Below, piece by piece: positions 26,754 to 35,500 of a stretch of 64,000 nt of DNA. A program made the translations under genes and the position numbers. Every line of letters begins with the position of its first letter. Position 1 is the first letter of the stretch. Below the pieces are notes generated by a model that saw only the letters and a list, made by a program, of their open reading frames with translations, was not told the DNA's origin and did not search any database. Origin of the DNA: DAOSEC01 sp035362935 (GTDB lineage: Bacteria > Bacillota_I > Bacilli_A > ML615J-28 > CAG-313); NCBI GenBank assembly GCA_035362935.1, contig DAOSEC010000001.1, positions 62,001 through 126,000 of the forward strand, written 5' to 3'.

Positions 26754-27195
26754 AAAAGTAAATGAGAAAAACATCAATGATTGGACAACACTAAGGACAC
26801 AATATGTGAATGAGCCAAAGTTTGATGAAAAGTTAAAAACATATTTTCAAGAAACAAGTAAATATAATATTAATAGTGATCCTGTTTGGGTAGCATATGT
26901 TGGGAAAAAAGCAGTTGCTTTTTTAGAACTCACGATTTCAAACGGAGAATCATGGCACAAATCAAAAATGTCTTATTTAAAAACCATATATGTTATCCCA
27001 GAACTTCATAAAAAAGGGATTGCAACAAGACTGGTCTATATAGCAAGCAAATGGACAAAAAAACGTAAACTATCATTTATGGGATCTCATTCAAAAATTG
27101 ACAATGATCCAGTAATTAAAATGCATTTAGCATTAGGATTTCAATTTGTAGTAAATCTTGATGGAGAAGCTAAATTTCTAAAAGGCATCGAATAA
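26737..27195 (+). CDS. GNAT-family N-acetyltransferase
   Basis: This 152-residue protein has the GNAT acetyl-CoA-binding core: a central strand LKTIYVIPELHKKGIATRLV, giving the pattern V-x-P-x-x-[RQ]-x-x-G-[IV]-[AG], followed by the amphipathic helix. MHLALGFQFV near the end is the usual LGF motif. ATG 26737 follows AGGTGAG and lies inside the end of tadA. The substrate is unknown. Confidence 0.85.
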   Translation: MRVTVKKVNEKNINDWTTLRTQYVNEPKFDEKLKTYFQETSKYNINSDPVWVAYVGKKAVAFLELTISNGESWHKSKMSYLKTIYVIPELHKKGIATRLVYIASKWTKKRKLSFMGSHSKIDNDPVIKMHLALGFQFVVNLDGEAKFLKGIE

Positions 27196-27196
27196 C

Positions 27197-27224
27197 TTGC
27201 AAAAAGTGCAATTTATGATATAAT
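27197..27224 (+). promoter_or_regulatory. Promoter of the SRP RNA
   Basis: TTGCAA (27197-27202), a 16-base spacer and TATAAT (27219-27224) preceded by TGA. Confidence 0.65.
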
Positions 27225-27236
27225 ATATATGAAGTA

Positions 27237-27354
27237 GGATCTCATTTTAGATACCTTCATCCAAGGTTAGGGTGTGAACCAGGTCAGGTCTTGACGGAAG
27301 CAGCCTTAAGCAATTCTTAACTTGTGGGTGAGGGTACTTAAAATGAGATCTTTT
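27237..27354 (+). ncRNA. ffs: Signal recognition particle RNA, short (4.5S) type
   Basis: The conserved domain IV core is at about 27274-27310, with GTGAACCAGGTCAGG and GACGGAAGCAGCC. The ends pair: GATCTCATTTTA near 27238 with TAAAATGAGATC ending at 27350, and TTTT follows as a terminator. The RNA is about 115 bases with no Alu domain, unlike Bacillus and Clostridium scRNA. The 5' end is approximate. Confidence 0.95.
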
Positions 27355-27371
27355 CTTAAAGAGGAAAGCAA

Positions 27372-28343
27372 ATGAAGTTAAAAATAAGAGATATTGAATT
27401 AGATAATAACGTTATACTTGCTCCGATGGCTGGAGTTACGAACGAAGCATTCCGGATCATTGTAAAAGAGTTTAAAGCGGGACTTGTTTGTGCTGAAATG
27501 GTTAGTGATAAGGGTTTGATCCACAATAATGATAGAACAGTTAAAATGTTACAGGTGAATCCAATTGAAAGACCTTTGTCAATGCAAGTATTTGGAAGCG
27601 ATTTGGAATCCATAACAAAAGCTGCAGTACTAATTGATCAAAACTGTGAGGCTGATATTATTGATATTAATATGGGATGTCCAGTTAATAAAGTAATCAA
27701 AAATGGAAGCGGAGCATGTCTATTAAAAACACCAGATTATATATATGATATTGTAAAAAGTGTAGTGGACCATGTAAAAAAACCAGTGACTGTGAAAATC
27801 AGAGCTGGTTGGGATCATAGCAGCATTAATTGTAGCTTGGTTGCCAAAAACATTGAACGCGCAGGTGCAAGTATGATAACCATTCACGGCCGCACAAGAA
27901 GTGATCTATATCGAGGGAAGGCCAACCTAGACTGGATCAAGGAAGTGAAAGAAGCTGTTTCGATTCCTGTTATTGGAAATGGTGATATCACAACAATAGA
28001 AGATGCCATCCACATGCTAGAGTATACCAAGGTTGACGGAATTATGATAGGAAGAGGTGCCTTGGGAAACCCATGGCTGATTCGCGACATAGTTGATTAC
28101 TTAGAGACAGGAGTGCGTCATAATCCACCGACTAAGGATGAAAAATTGGATGTGATGTTGCGTCACATGGAACTGCTAATTAAGTTGCGAGGAGAAAAAA
28201 ATGCAATGCTTGAAATGAGAAGTCATGCAGCATGGTATTTAAAAAACATCCCCAATGCAAAACAGTTTAAACATCACCTTAATCAATTAAAAACATCACA
28301 TGATTTAAAGGCTTTGGTAGAAGAGTTTCGTAATCAAGAATAG
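27372..28343 (+). CDS. dusB: tRNA-dihydrouridine synthase
   Basis: This FMN-dependent enzyme reduces uridines in the D-loop of tRNAs. Its 323 residues show the Dus barrel: LAPMAGVTNEAFR, IDINMGCPVNKV with catalytic Cys in GSGACLL, VKIRAGWDHS, TIHGRTRSDLYRG and IMIGRGALGNPW. AAAGAGGAAAG precedes the ATG. It directly follows the SRP RNA gene; whether it is expressed by read-through is unknown. The precise Dus subfamily is less certain than the function. Confidence 0.94.
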   Translation: MKLKIRDIELDNNVILAPMAGVTNEAFRIIVKEFKAGLVCAEMVSDKGLIHNNDRTVKMLQVNPIERPLSMQVFGSDLESITKAAVLIDQNCEADIIDINMGCPVNKVIKNGSGACLLKTPDYIYDIVKSVVDHVKKPVTVKIRAGWDHSSINCSLVAKNIERAGASMITIHGRTRSDLYRGKANLDWIKEVKEAVSIPVIGNGDITTIEDAIHMLEYTKVDGIMIGRGALGNPWLIRDIVDYLETGVRHNPPTKDEKLDVMLRHMELLIKLRGEKNAMLEMRSHAAWYLKNIPNAKQFKHHLNQLKTSHDLKALVEEFRNQE

Positions 28344-28344
28344 G

Positions 28345-28372
28345 AAAAAGCGGTTCGATGACCGCTTTTTTT
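28345..28372. terminator. Bidirectional terminator between dusB and hflX
   Basis: AAAAAGCGGT (28345-28354) pairs with ACCGCTTTTT (28361-28370) around TCGATG. T runs exist in both directions. It abuts the hflX stop codon. Confidence 0.85.
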
Positions 28373-29654
28373 ACTGGATAATAAATTCTTTGTAAATTGC
28401 TTGTAAATGATCGGATAGATTAACTTCGATTAATGTACCATGATCTTGATAGTCAATTGTCAATATGTCTGCATTTTCTTGTAAGTAATGAACCAAATTT
28501 CCCTTTGTATATGGGATTAATACCTTCACTTTGCGATACCCAGAAAAAAGGGCTTCATCAATCATTTGTAGTAATTCAGAATATCCTTCTTTTGTAACCG
28601 ACGAAATTCGTATGGCTTTTTCGTATGCACTTGGAATGTAAAAATATTCTTTATGCAAATCAATTTTGTTAAATGCATATATTGTAGGGATATCAACAAC
28701 ACCTAACTCGGTTAATACTTGGTTCGTGGTGTTAATTTGCATTTCAAATTTTTCATTGAATGAATCCACGATATGTATAATTAAATTGGCATCTTTGATT
28801 TCTTCTAATGTTGATTTGAAAGCTTCTACCAAATGATGTGGTAACTTACTTACAAAACCAACCGTGTCAGTTAACAAAAACTCATGATTGTTTTTGAGTT
28901 TAATTTGTCTAGTTGAAGTTTCGAGTGTTGCAAAAAGCATATCTTTGGCCAATACTTTTTTGTCTTCGCTTCCTTCTGTAAAATCAAGAATCGTGTTCAG
29001 AGCTGTTGATTTGCCAGAATTGGTATAACCAACCAAAGCAACAACAGGAATTTCATTTTTAAGGCGTTTTTCTCGTTGTTTTGCTCTTGTTTCAACAATT
29101 TCTTTTAACTCTGCTTTTAATTTTACGATGTCGTCACCCAAACGGCGTCGATCAAGTTCAAGTTTTGTTTCACCGGCACCTCTACTTCGCAAATCTCCAC
29201 CACTTGACCCTCCTAAACGAGATAGGTCTCTTCTTGAACCAATTAAGCGGGGTAGCATATATTGTAGTGTTGCTAACTGAACTTGTAATGTCGCTTCTTT
29301 CGTTATAGCACGCCGATCAAATATATCTAAAATGAGCATCGTGCGATCGATAACTTTAATATCAAGAAATTCCTCAATGTTTTTGATTTGAGAAGGTGTA
29401 AGTTCATCATTAAAAATAACTAAATCTGCTTCGTGTGCATCAACAGCTATTTTGATCTCATCTAATTTCCCCTTTCCTACATATGTAGCAGGGTGAATGT
29501 GACGCAAGTTTTGTGTAAGTGTGTCAACGACATCTAACTCACAGGCAGTACATAAATTGACTAATTCTTCAAGTTGGTAATTAAAAAGATAATCATCTCC
29601 GAGATTGACAGACACTAAAATGGCTTGTTCTTTTTTTGGTGCTGTTTCAAACAT
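28371..29654 (-). CDS. hflX: Ribosome-associated GTPase HflX
   Basis: HflX binds the 50S subunit and splits stalled or hibernating 70S ribosomes; HflX-type proteins in some Gram-positives give tolerance to macrolides and lincosamides. The 427 residues include the N-terminal HflX domain (VIFNDELTPSQIKNIEE, DRTMLILDIFDRRA), the Gly-rich linker RLGGSSGGDLRSRGAGETK, and a G domain with ALVGYTNSGKSTALN (G1), TDTVGFV (G3) and NKID (G4). AAAGGAAGA precedes the ATG. A short leader ORF starting M-R-L-R lies in the 5' region, with a U-rich tract between them, so regulation by leader translation is likely. Confidence 0.97.
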   Translation of the reverse strand: MFETAPKKEQAILVSVNLGDDYLFNYQLEELVNLCTACELDVVDTLTQNLRHIHPATYVGKGKLDEIKIAVDAHEADLVIFNDELTPSQIKNIEEFLDIKVIDRTMLILDIFDRRAITKEATLQVQLATLQYMLPRLIGSRRDLSRLGGSSGGDLRSRGAGETKLELDRRRLGDDIVKLKAELKEIVETRAKQREKRLKNEIPVVALVGYTNSGKSTALNTILDFTEGSEDKKVLAKDMLFATLETSTRQIKLKNNHEFLLTDTVGFVSKLPHHLVEAFKSTLEEIKDANLIIHIVDSFNEKFEMQINTTNQVLTELGVVDIPTIYAFNKIDLHKEYFYIPSAYEKAIRISSVTKEGYSELLQMIDEALFSGYRKVKVLIPYTKGNLVHYLQENADILTIDYQDHGTLIEVNLSDHLQAIYKEFIIQ

Positions 29655-29680
29655 GATATCTCTTCCTTTCTAAAATAAAA

Positions 29681-29710
29681 TAAAAAAACTAAATATGTAA
29701 TCCTCTTAGT
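29681..29710 (-). promoter_or_regulatory. Weak stem and U tract between leader peptide and hflX
   Basis: On the minus strand ACTAA (29710-29706) can pair with TTAGT (29692-29688), followed by seven T residues (29687-29681). The stem is only five A/T-rich pairs and overlaps leader codons 3 and 4 and the leader stop codon. It has attenuator geometry but would be a weak terminator. Confidence 0.3.
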
Positions 29711-29715
29711 CGCAT
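29689..29715 (-). CDS. Leader peptide MRLRGLHI upstream of hflX
   Basis: An eight-codon ORF on the minus strand encodes MRLRGLHI and ends in TAG 19 bases before the hflX ribosome-binding site. It has its own strong site, AAAGGTGG, seven bases before the ATG. M-R-L-R is the sequence at which ribosomes carrying erythromycin stall in leader peptides of the ErmD type (the Arg/Lys-X-Arg/Lys rule). The match, the position and the target gene together suggest drug-responsive control of hflX. An in-frame ATG eight codons upstream (29739) could give a 16-residue version but lacks a ribosome-binding site. Confidence 0.6.
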   Translation of the reverse strand: MRLRGLHI

Positions 29716-29744
29716 GTGTATACCACCTTTCTTATCCATCTTGT

Positions 29745-29753
29745 ATTGTACCA
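29745..29753 (-). promoter_or_regulatory. Extended -10 promoter of hflX
   Basis: On the minus strand TGGTACAAT gives an extended -10 element; transcription would start near 29738, leaving a short leader before the small ORF. The -35 region (TATCTT) is weak. Confidence 0.5.
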
Positions 29754-29778
29754 TAAACGAGAGTAAAAAGATAGAAAA

Positions 29779-29808
29779 AAAACTATCCTGAACAATCAGG
29801 ATAGTTTT
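29779..29808 (-). terminator. Terminator of nrdJ
   Basis: AAAACTATCCTGA (29779-29791) pairs with TCAGGATAGTTTT (29796-29808). On the minus strand a T run of about eight follows. It insulates hflX from nrdJ. Confidence 0.9.
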
Positions 29809-29814
29809 GTAATG

Positions 29815-32331
29815 TTATAGTCCACATTTTAATTGTGCGTTACAGTTTGTACAAGTATGGCAACCACCAATGTCTTCTACCGTACCTTCAAGGCAAATAG
29901 GGCAAATGTCACCAATTTCAACACCGATGTTTTTTCCTGCTTTGCTTCGCAAATGGAGCTGACTTTCAGTTTCCTTTGGAACTTTTACTTCTTCAACTTG
30001 AATTCCTAAATCTGTGAACTCAACTTGTTTTGGTAATATTTCTTCGTTCTTAAGAGTGAGAACTTGAGTATCGCGACTTCCATCAACGTATACAGTACCA
30101 CCCTTAGCACCATTCTTGTATAAATACATATATAGTTCTTGTACTTGTTCAACACTATATCCTTTCGGAGCATTGACTGTTTTTGAGATTGAGGAATCGA
30201 CCCAGCGTTGAATAATGCATTGTACGGCTGCATGTTCATGAGCAGTCAATTCCATCGCCGAAACAAACGTATTAGGTAATGTAGCTTCTGTATATTGCGG
30301 ATATAGTTGTAGGAATCGTTCTACGATAGGAGCATTTACTTCCATAAATTTACCCAATCGACCACTGCGGTAATACTTAAATGCAAAGTAAGGCTCTAAT
30401 CCTGTAGAAACCCCAACCATAGTTCCAGTTGATCCTGTCGGAGCAATCGTCAATAGATGAGAGTTACGAATTCCATATTTTAATACACCATCGCGTATGT
30501 CTTTTGGCATTTTTTTCATAAAACCTGACTCTACAAATTTTTGACGAGACCCATATTGTTCTAAAAAGGGGAAACTTCCCTTTTCTTTTGCTAAATCAAT
30601 CGATGTTTTGTAAGCATGATATGCGATAAACTCAAACAATTGATCGACAAACTTGTTTCCTTGTTTGGATCCATAGCGAATATTACAGTAAATCATCAAA
30701 TCATGTAGACCCATAATTCCAAGCCCAACACGACGTTCACCGAGTGCTTGTTTTTTATTGGGTTCTAAGAAGTATGCCGTACGATCAATGACATTATCTT
30801 GCATACGCACACTTGCACGAATCGTTTTTTCTAACTTTGTCCAATTTACAGTTTGATGATCGAAATCAACCATGTTTGCAAGATTGATTGCCGCTAAGTT
30901 ACATACAGAGTATGGAGCAAGCGGTTGTTCTCCACATGGGTTCGTACAAACAACTTGTTGGTTGTATCCAGTGGCATTGGTCATATCGTTTGCATTGTCC
31001 ATGAAGAAAATGCCCGGTTCAGCCGAATAAGTTGCACAAATGTTGATTAAATTCCATAATTCTTTGGCTTTAATGGATTTATAGACTCTTACGGAATAAC
31101 CCATTTCTTGCCAACGTCTTACATCACCAATTTCATGCCATTTTTCATCGTAAGCTGCTTTTTCTCCGGCAGAGTAATTATCGATATCTGGAAAGCGCAA
31201 ATCATAATAAGAATCGTTTTCAACTGCTTGCATAAATTCTTTTGTAATCGCAACTGAAATATTAGACCCACTTAGATATTCTGGATTATTTACCTCATAT
31301 CTACCCTTGTACTTTAAAAATTCTTTCACCTTGTCATAAACACCACGTTTTAAGGTTCCTGGTTTTGCGTCCTCAAACTCACTTAAGGTTTCATACATTT
31401 CCATCTCTTCTGACTTCAGTGGAATAAATTTTAACTTATTTTTTGCTTCTCTAACTATATCTTCATCTTGAATATGATCAATTAAAAATTGTAAAATTTT
31501 TGGGTTTTGCATTTTTGAGATAATGAACTCAATAATATCTGGATGCCAATCCGCCATCATAATCATTTGTGCACCGCGGCGGGATCCACCCTGCTCAACA
31601 AGATGAGTCAGTTGTGATAAGTCATGTAACCAACTAACTGCACCACTTGATTTCCCACTGACTCCTTTGGCAAGTGAGTTTTTTGGTCTTAGTGTTGATC
31701 CGTTCGTACCTACTCCACCACCACGAGACATAATTTCCATAACTTGTTGGCGATGTTGACTGATACCAACACGTGAATCATGTACAAAAGGCATTACAAA
31801 ACAGTTAAAATATGTCACAGCACTATTGCTTCCTGCACCAAACAATACTCGTCCAGCTGGAACAAGATTCAGTTCTGAAATCTCGTGATAGAAAGCATTT
31901 ACCTTATCAAGAGTTTCACCCACTGCCAAATTGTTTGCAACGCGATGTGCAATCTGTTCATAAAATATTTCCATAGGCTTATCTACCGCATTCTTCATTC
32001 GGCAAATTTCCCCTGTTGGAAGTTTGTCTGTTGCTAACCCATCGTACTCATCTTCTAATAATATATATATTTTTTCATCTACAATTTTTGTGATGTAACC
32101 AATCCCTCTTGATGGAAATTTTGGATCATCTTTTACAACACATACCACAAGGTCCCCTATTCCTAGTGTTAGGTGATTGATGTCTTTTTGGGTGTAACGA
32201 TCTAACATTACTAAGCGAGAAACCCCATCAAATGTTTTATTCATTTTCTCATCAACTAAAAACAAATGGGGAAAATGATTTTTGATGTCCTGATTGAGTT
32301 TATCAATCAACGTCTTTTTGTAAGTATGCAT
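29815..32331 (-). CDS. nrdJ: Adenosylcobalamin-dependent (class II) ribonucleotide reductase
   Basis: It reduces ribonucleotides to deoxyribonucleotides using a B12-derived radical, with no oxygen requirement. The 838 residues carry the three catalytic cysteines in their usual settings: TYFNCFVMP, the thiyl-radical Cys in CTNPCGEQPLAP, and YSVCNLAAINL. LLTIAPTGSTGTMVGVSTG is the conserved nucleotide loop. The C-terminus has CPIC and CHTCTNCNAQLKCGL, the zinc/redox tail typical of this subgroup. AGGAAGAGGGTG precedes the start. No B12 riboswitch is visible in the 259 bases upstream, and no other reductase is in the window. Confidence 0.97.
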   Translation of the reverse strand: MHTYKKTLIDKLNQDIKNHFPHLFLVDEKMNKTFDGVSRLVMLDRYTQKDINHLTLGIGDLVVCVVKDDPKFPSRGIGYITKIVDEKIYILLEDEYDGLATDKLPTGEICRMKNAVDKPMEIFYEQIAHRVANNLAVGETLDKVNAFYHEISELNLVPAGRVLFGAGSNSAVTYFNCFVMPFVHDSRVGISQHRQQVMEIMSRGGGVGTNGSTLRPKNSLAKGVSGKSSGAVSWLHDLSQLTHLVEQGGSRRGAQMIMMADWHPDIIEFIISKMQNPKILQFLIDHIQDEDIVREAKNKLKFIPLKSEEMEMYETLSEFEDAKPGTLKRGVYDKVKEFLKYKGRYEVNNPEYLSGSNISVAITKEFMQAVENDSYYDLRFPDIDNYSAGEKAAYDEKWHEIGDVRRWQEMGYSVRVYKSIKAKELWNLINICATYSAEPGIFFMDNANDMTNATGYNQQVVCTNPCGEQPLAPYSVCNLAAINLANMVDFDHQTVNWTKLEKTIRASVRMQDNVIDRTAYFLEPNKKQALGERRVGLGIMGLHDLMIYCNIRYGSKQGNKFVDQLFEFIAYHAYKTSIDLAKEKGSFPFLEQYGSRQKFVESGFMKKMPKDIRDGVLKYGIRNSHLLTIAPTGSTGTMVGVSTGLEPYFAFKYYRSGRLGKFMEVNAPIVERFLQLYPQYTEATLPNTFVSAMELTAHEHAAVQCIIQRWVDSSISKTVNAPKGYSVEQVQELYMYLYKNGAKGGTVYVDGSRDTQVLTLKNEEILPKQVEFTDLGIQVEEVKVPKETESQLHLRSKAGKNIGVEIGDICPICLEGTVEDIGGCHTCTNCNAQLKCGL

Positions 32332-32384
32332 ATCTACCTACACCCTCTTCCTTCCTATATTCTTCCAAACCGAAAGTTATACTC

Positions 32385-32413
32385 ATTATACAATACAAAT
32401 TTTTAAATTTAAA
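32385..32413 (-). promoter_or_regulatory. Promoter of nrdJ
   Basis: On the minus strand TTTAAA (32413-32408), a 17-base spacer and TATAAT (32390-32385). The rest of 32332-32590 is A/T-rich; apart from this and the divergent promoter I see nothing in it. Confidence 0.55.
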
Positions 32414-32554
32414 GATGAAAATATTTTCATTTTTTTGTGATTTTTCGAATAGATGAAATTTCTAAAAAGCAACAAACAATTATAAAAATATTATTTTTTG
32501 GAAAAACAACGAAAGGTAGTTGAATAATTTCATTTTATTTTTTTAACTACTTTG

Positions 32555-32563
32555 TGGTATAAT
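32555..32563 (+). promoter_or_regulatory. Extended -10 promoter of the helicase-like/cdaA operon
   Basis: TGGTATAAT with a poor -35 region (TTATTT), 28 bases before the start codon. Confidence 0.55.
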
Positions 32564-32590
32564 ACATTGTAAGATGAAACAGGTGATTCT

Positions 32591-35500
32591 ATGGCAAAAC
32601 GATTAGAACTAGATTATCGTCTTAGACTTTCTAACCATCATTTATCAAATATATATGATTCAGGATACTATTTAGAAGTCGGTAATTTAGATGCAAACCT
32701 CATTACAAGAATCATAAATGGCGAAGAGCTGTCTTTTTATGATGTAATCAATCCACATATAGCACACGACAGTCCAAGCAAGATTGCGAATGTCGAGTAC
32801 GACGAAGTATTGCAAATGCGATATTTTCTGAACAAAAAAGCGATTGATTCGAGTGAAAAGATTTTTTTGACATGTGGTATTCTAAAATGGAAATCCTCCA
32901 AAGACAGTGAAATATTCGCGCCAATCATATTGATACCAATTCGTGTTGTTGAACGAAAACTTAATCAATTTTATCTAAAACGATCTGGAAAAATCATTCA
33001 CAACAAATATCTAAGTGAAGAAATCAAACGTAGAATGGGAATGGATATTCCTCGATTTGATAAGCCAGAAACTGTTTTCGACATTGATTATTATGGAGAA
33101 TTTTTAGCAAAATTAACAAATTCTTCTTTTGAACTTGGCAATTTTATTACCTATGCTAGAGTTGATTATATGGACATTGATTTGGACCGAAATAAGTTTA
33201 GTCCTCAACGTTCCTTTATGAATTATGATTTAAATGAAATTCATCTTTACCCACTCATTCACTTAAACATGATTTTACCTGCGAACAAAGAACAAAAAGA
33301 CGCCCTTATAGTGGCTTCTGAAGGGAAGAGTTTCGCAATTGATGGCAAACTTGGAACAGGAAAAACAACAACAGCAATCAATATAATCGCAAACAAAATT
33401 CATCAAGAACAAAGCGTTTTATATATATCAAACGATTCTTACCAATTGAAAGCATTTAAACAAAGAGTGATTGAACTAAAACTTGACAAATATATGTTTG
33501 ACTTTGATCATCCTTGTGAACAAACAGAATCAGTAGAGGAAGATATTGACATTCGTGTATCAAAAGAAAGTTATCATAAGCTCTCCGAATTAACGCATAG
33601 AATGACCAATATCCAAAAAATACTATTAAGTAAGGTTTGTGGATATCGTTATGGAGAAATTTATCATCAAATAGCTTATTTGAGCAGATTAGATAAAGCA
33701 AGTTTGAGTTACCCAAAAATCATACACCTACATCGACATGAAATTGAACAAATCATCCCAAGTCTTAATCAAATCGAAGCTTCATTAATCAAACTAGTTC
33801 CTTTTGAAAAAAGCATTTGTCATTCTCTTCACGAAACATTAAAAGCGTCTGATGAAGAAAAGATTAAAGAATCCTTAAAGCAATTTAAAATAACCCAATT
33901 ACAGGGACAAATGATGTCAAAAAAATTGACAGATCTTTATCATATTCAACAAACAAATGATATCCGCCTTATTCGACGCCTAATTTATAATTTTAACTCA
34001 TTAAAAAATCATCAACCATCTCAATCGTGGATTGATGAAGATTTGATTGCATATCAAAAAGCGTTGAAAAAAATTGATGAGTTAGAAACAAAGATTAAGC
34101 AGTATTATCTTGTTTCCGAAGAACTATCTGATAAGTTTGATTACCGCATCACCAGTGTAAACATGGACGAAGTGATTACTGGTTTATTTGGTGAGTATTT
34201 TAAAGAAACCGAAGTTGAAATTGTAAATTTGCTACTTCAATACAAAAAGCAATTACTTCGTATTGCTTTGGGTGTGGAAAACAACAAAAACAATTTTACA
34301 AGATTAAAAGGTCAATTAAACAATCACTTTAGTACACGCAAAGTAGAATTAGGAACATTAGAAGAACTATCTGAACTTGTCACCTTTTTAGAACGAAATG
34401 AATTCAACAATAAATGGATTGGATTTGCGATTAACGAAAAGACACAATTATTGCGAAAAATGAAGCAATATGAAGATTATTTCCTTTCTTATCAAAGTTC
34501 TTATGTATATATTCTTGATTCTTTGGTAAAAAACGATTTAACAGCAATTTCAGAGCTTATAGAGCCGTTTAATAAGAAAGGCAAAGCAAAAGGAAATCAA
34601 ACCAAACACGAGATAAAACGAATTAAAAAATACGTCAAACCTCACATTTGGAAAGACCCAACCTTTAACATGAACAAATTAATCCAAAAACTTAAAAAAC
34701 ATATTGAACTAGACAAGGAATATATTAGACAGAAATCGAGTTATGAAGAATTGTTTGGGGAACTCCCAGTACGCTTATTAGGACTAACCGATCAACTCTC
34801 AAATACCATTAATTTGTTAGAAAAGTATCGATTGAATAAAGCTTTTCCTGTACGAAACTATTTAAACTATTTTAGCAGTTTAAGTGCACCTGAACAAAAG
34901 AATGCTTTAAAAGATCTACAAACCATGATTTTGATTCAAAAAGAAATTGAGAAAAATATCGAAGAGCTAAAACCATTTGGGTTTAAAGTTCGTAGTTATC
35001 ATTTTGAGTCTAGATTGCAAGAGATAGCTTCAATCTCGTTATATTTGAAGAAACTATATCGATCCAATGATTACATAAAGAGTTTAGTGCTCAAACCAAA
35101 AAATAATATTATCGTAGATGACTTTATTGCGGTATCCAATGATACAGCTGTGAAGCCAGCAGTATTGCAATTATTTGACCCAGTTACCATTGCACAGTCA
35201 AATCAAGCACAAGTTGCAAGCATATCCCAAAACACGAAAGACGGTTTACAGGTGAATGATTACTACTACATAAAACAACTTCTTGAAGAAAAGCAAAATG
35301 TGTTATCGTTTTTAGAAAAGAGCGAGTTTGAATATCGTTATTTGTATGGTTCTTATTACAAAGGGCTAAATACGGAAGTTTCAGCCATTCGATTGGCACT
35401 TGAAAAATTTGGAAAATTTATTAAAATGATTCCAAATCCGGAAGATGTCATAGGATTGTTTCGACCAGACCAATATGTACGATTCCAAGCTGATTTTGAA

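Noticed and set aside
29713..29739. Longer leader (MDKKGGIH added) starting at the in-frame ATG at 29739
   Set aside because: No ribosome-binding site precedes it and it sits at the predicted transcription start; the ATG at 29715 has AAAGGTGG at good spacing. It would still place MRLR internally, as in ErmD-type leaders.
32505..32554. Imperfect inverted repeat AAAGGTAGTT / AACTACTTT before the helicase-like gene
   Set aside because: The arms need a bulge, the loop is long and A/T-rich, and it is not placed like a known operator.
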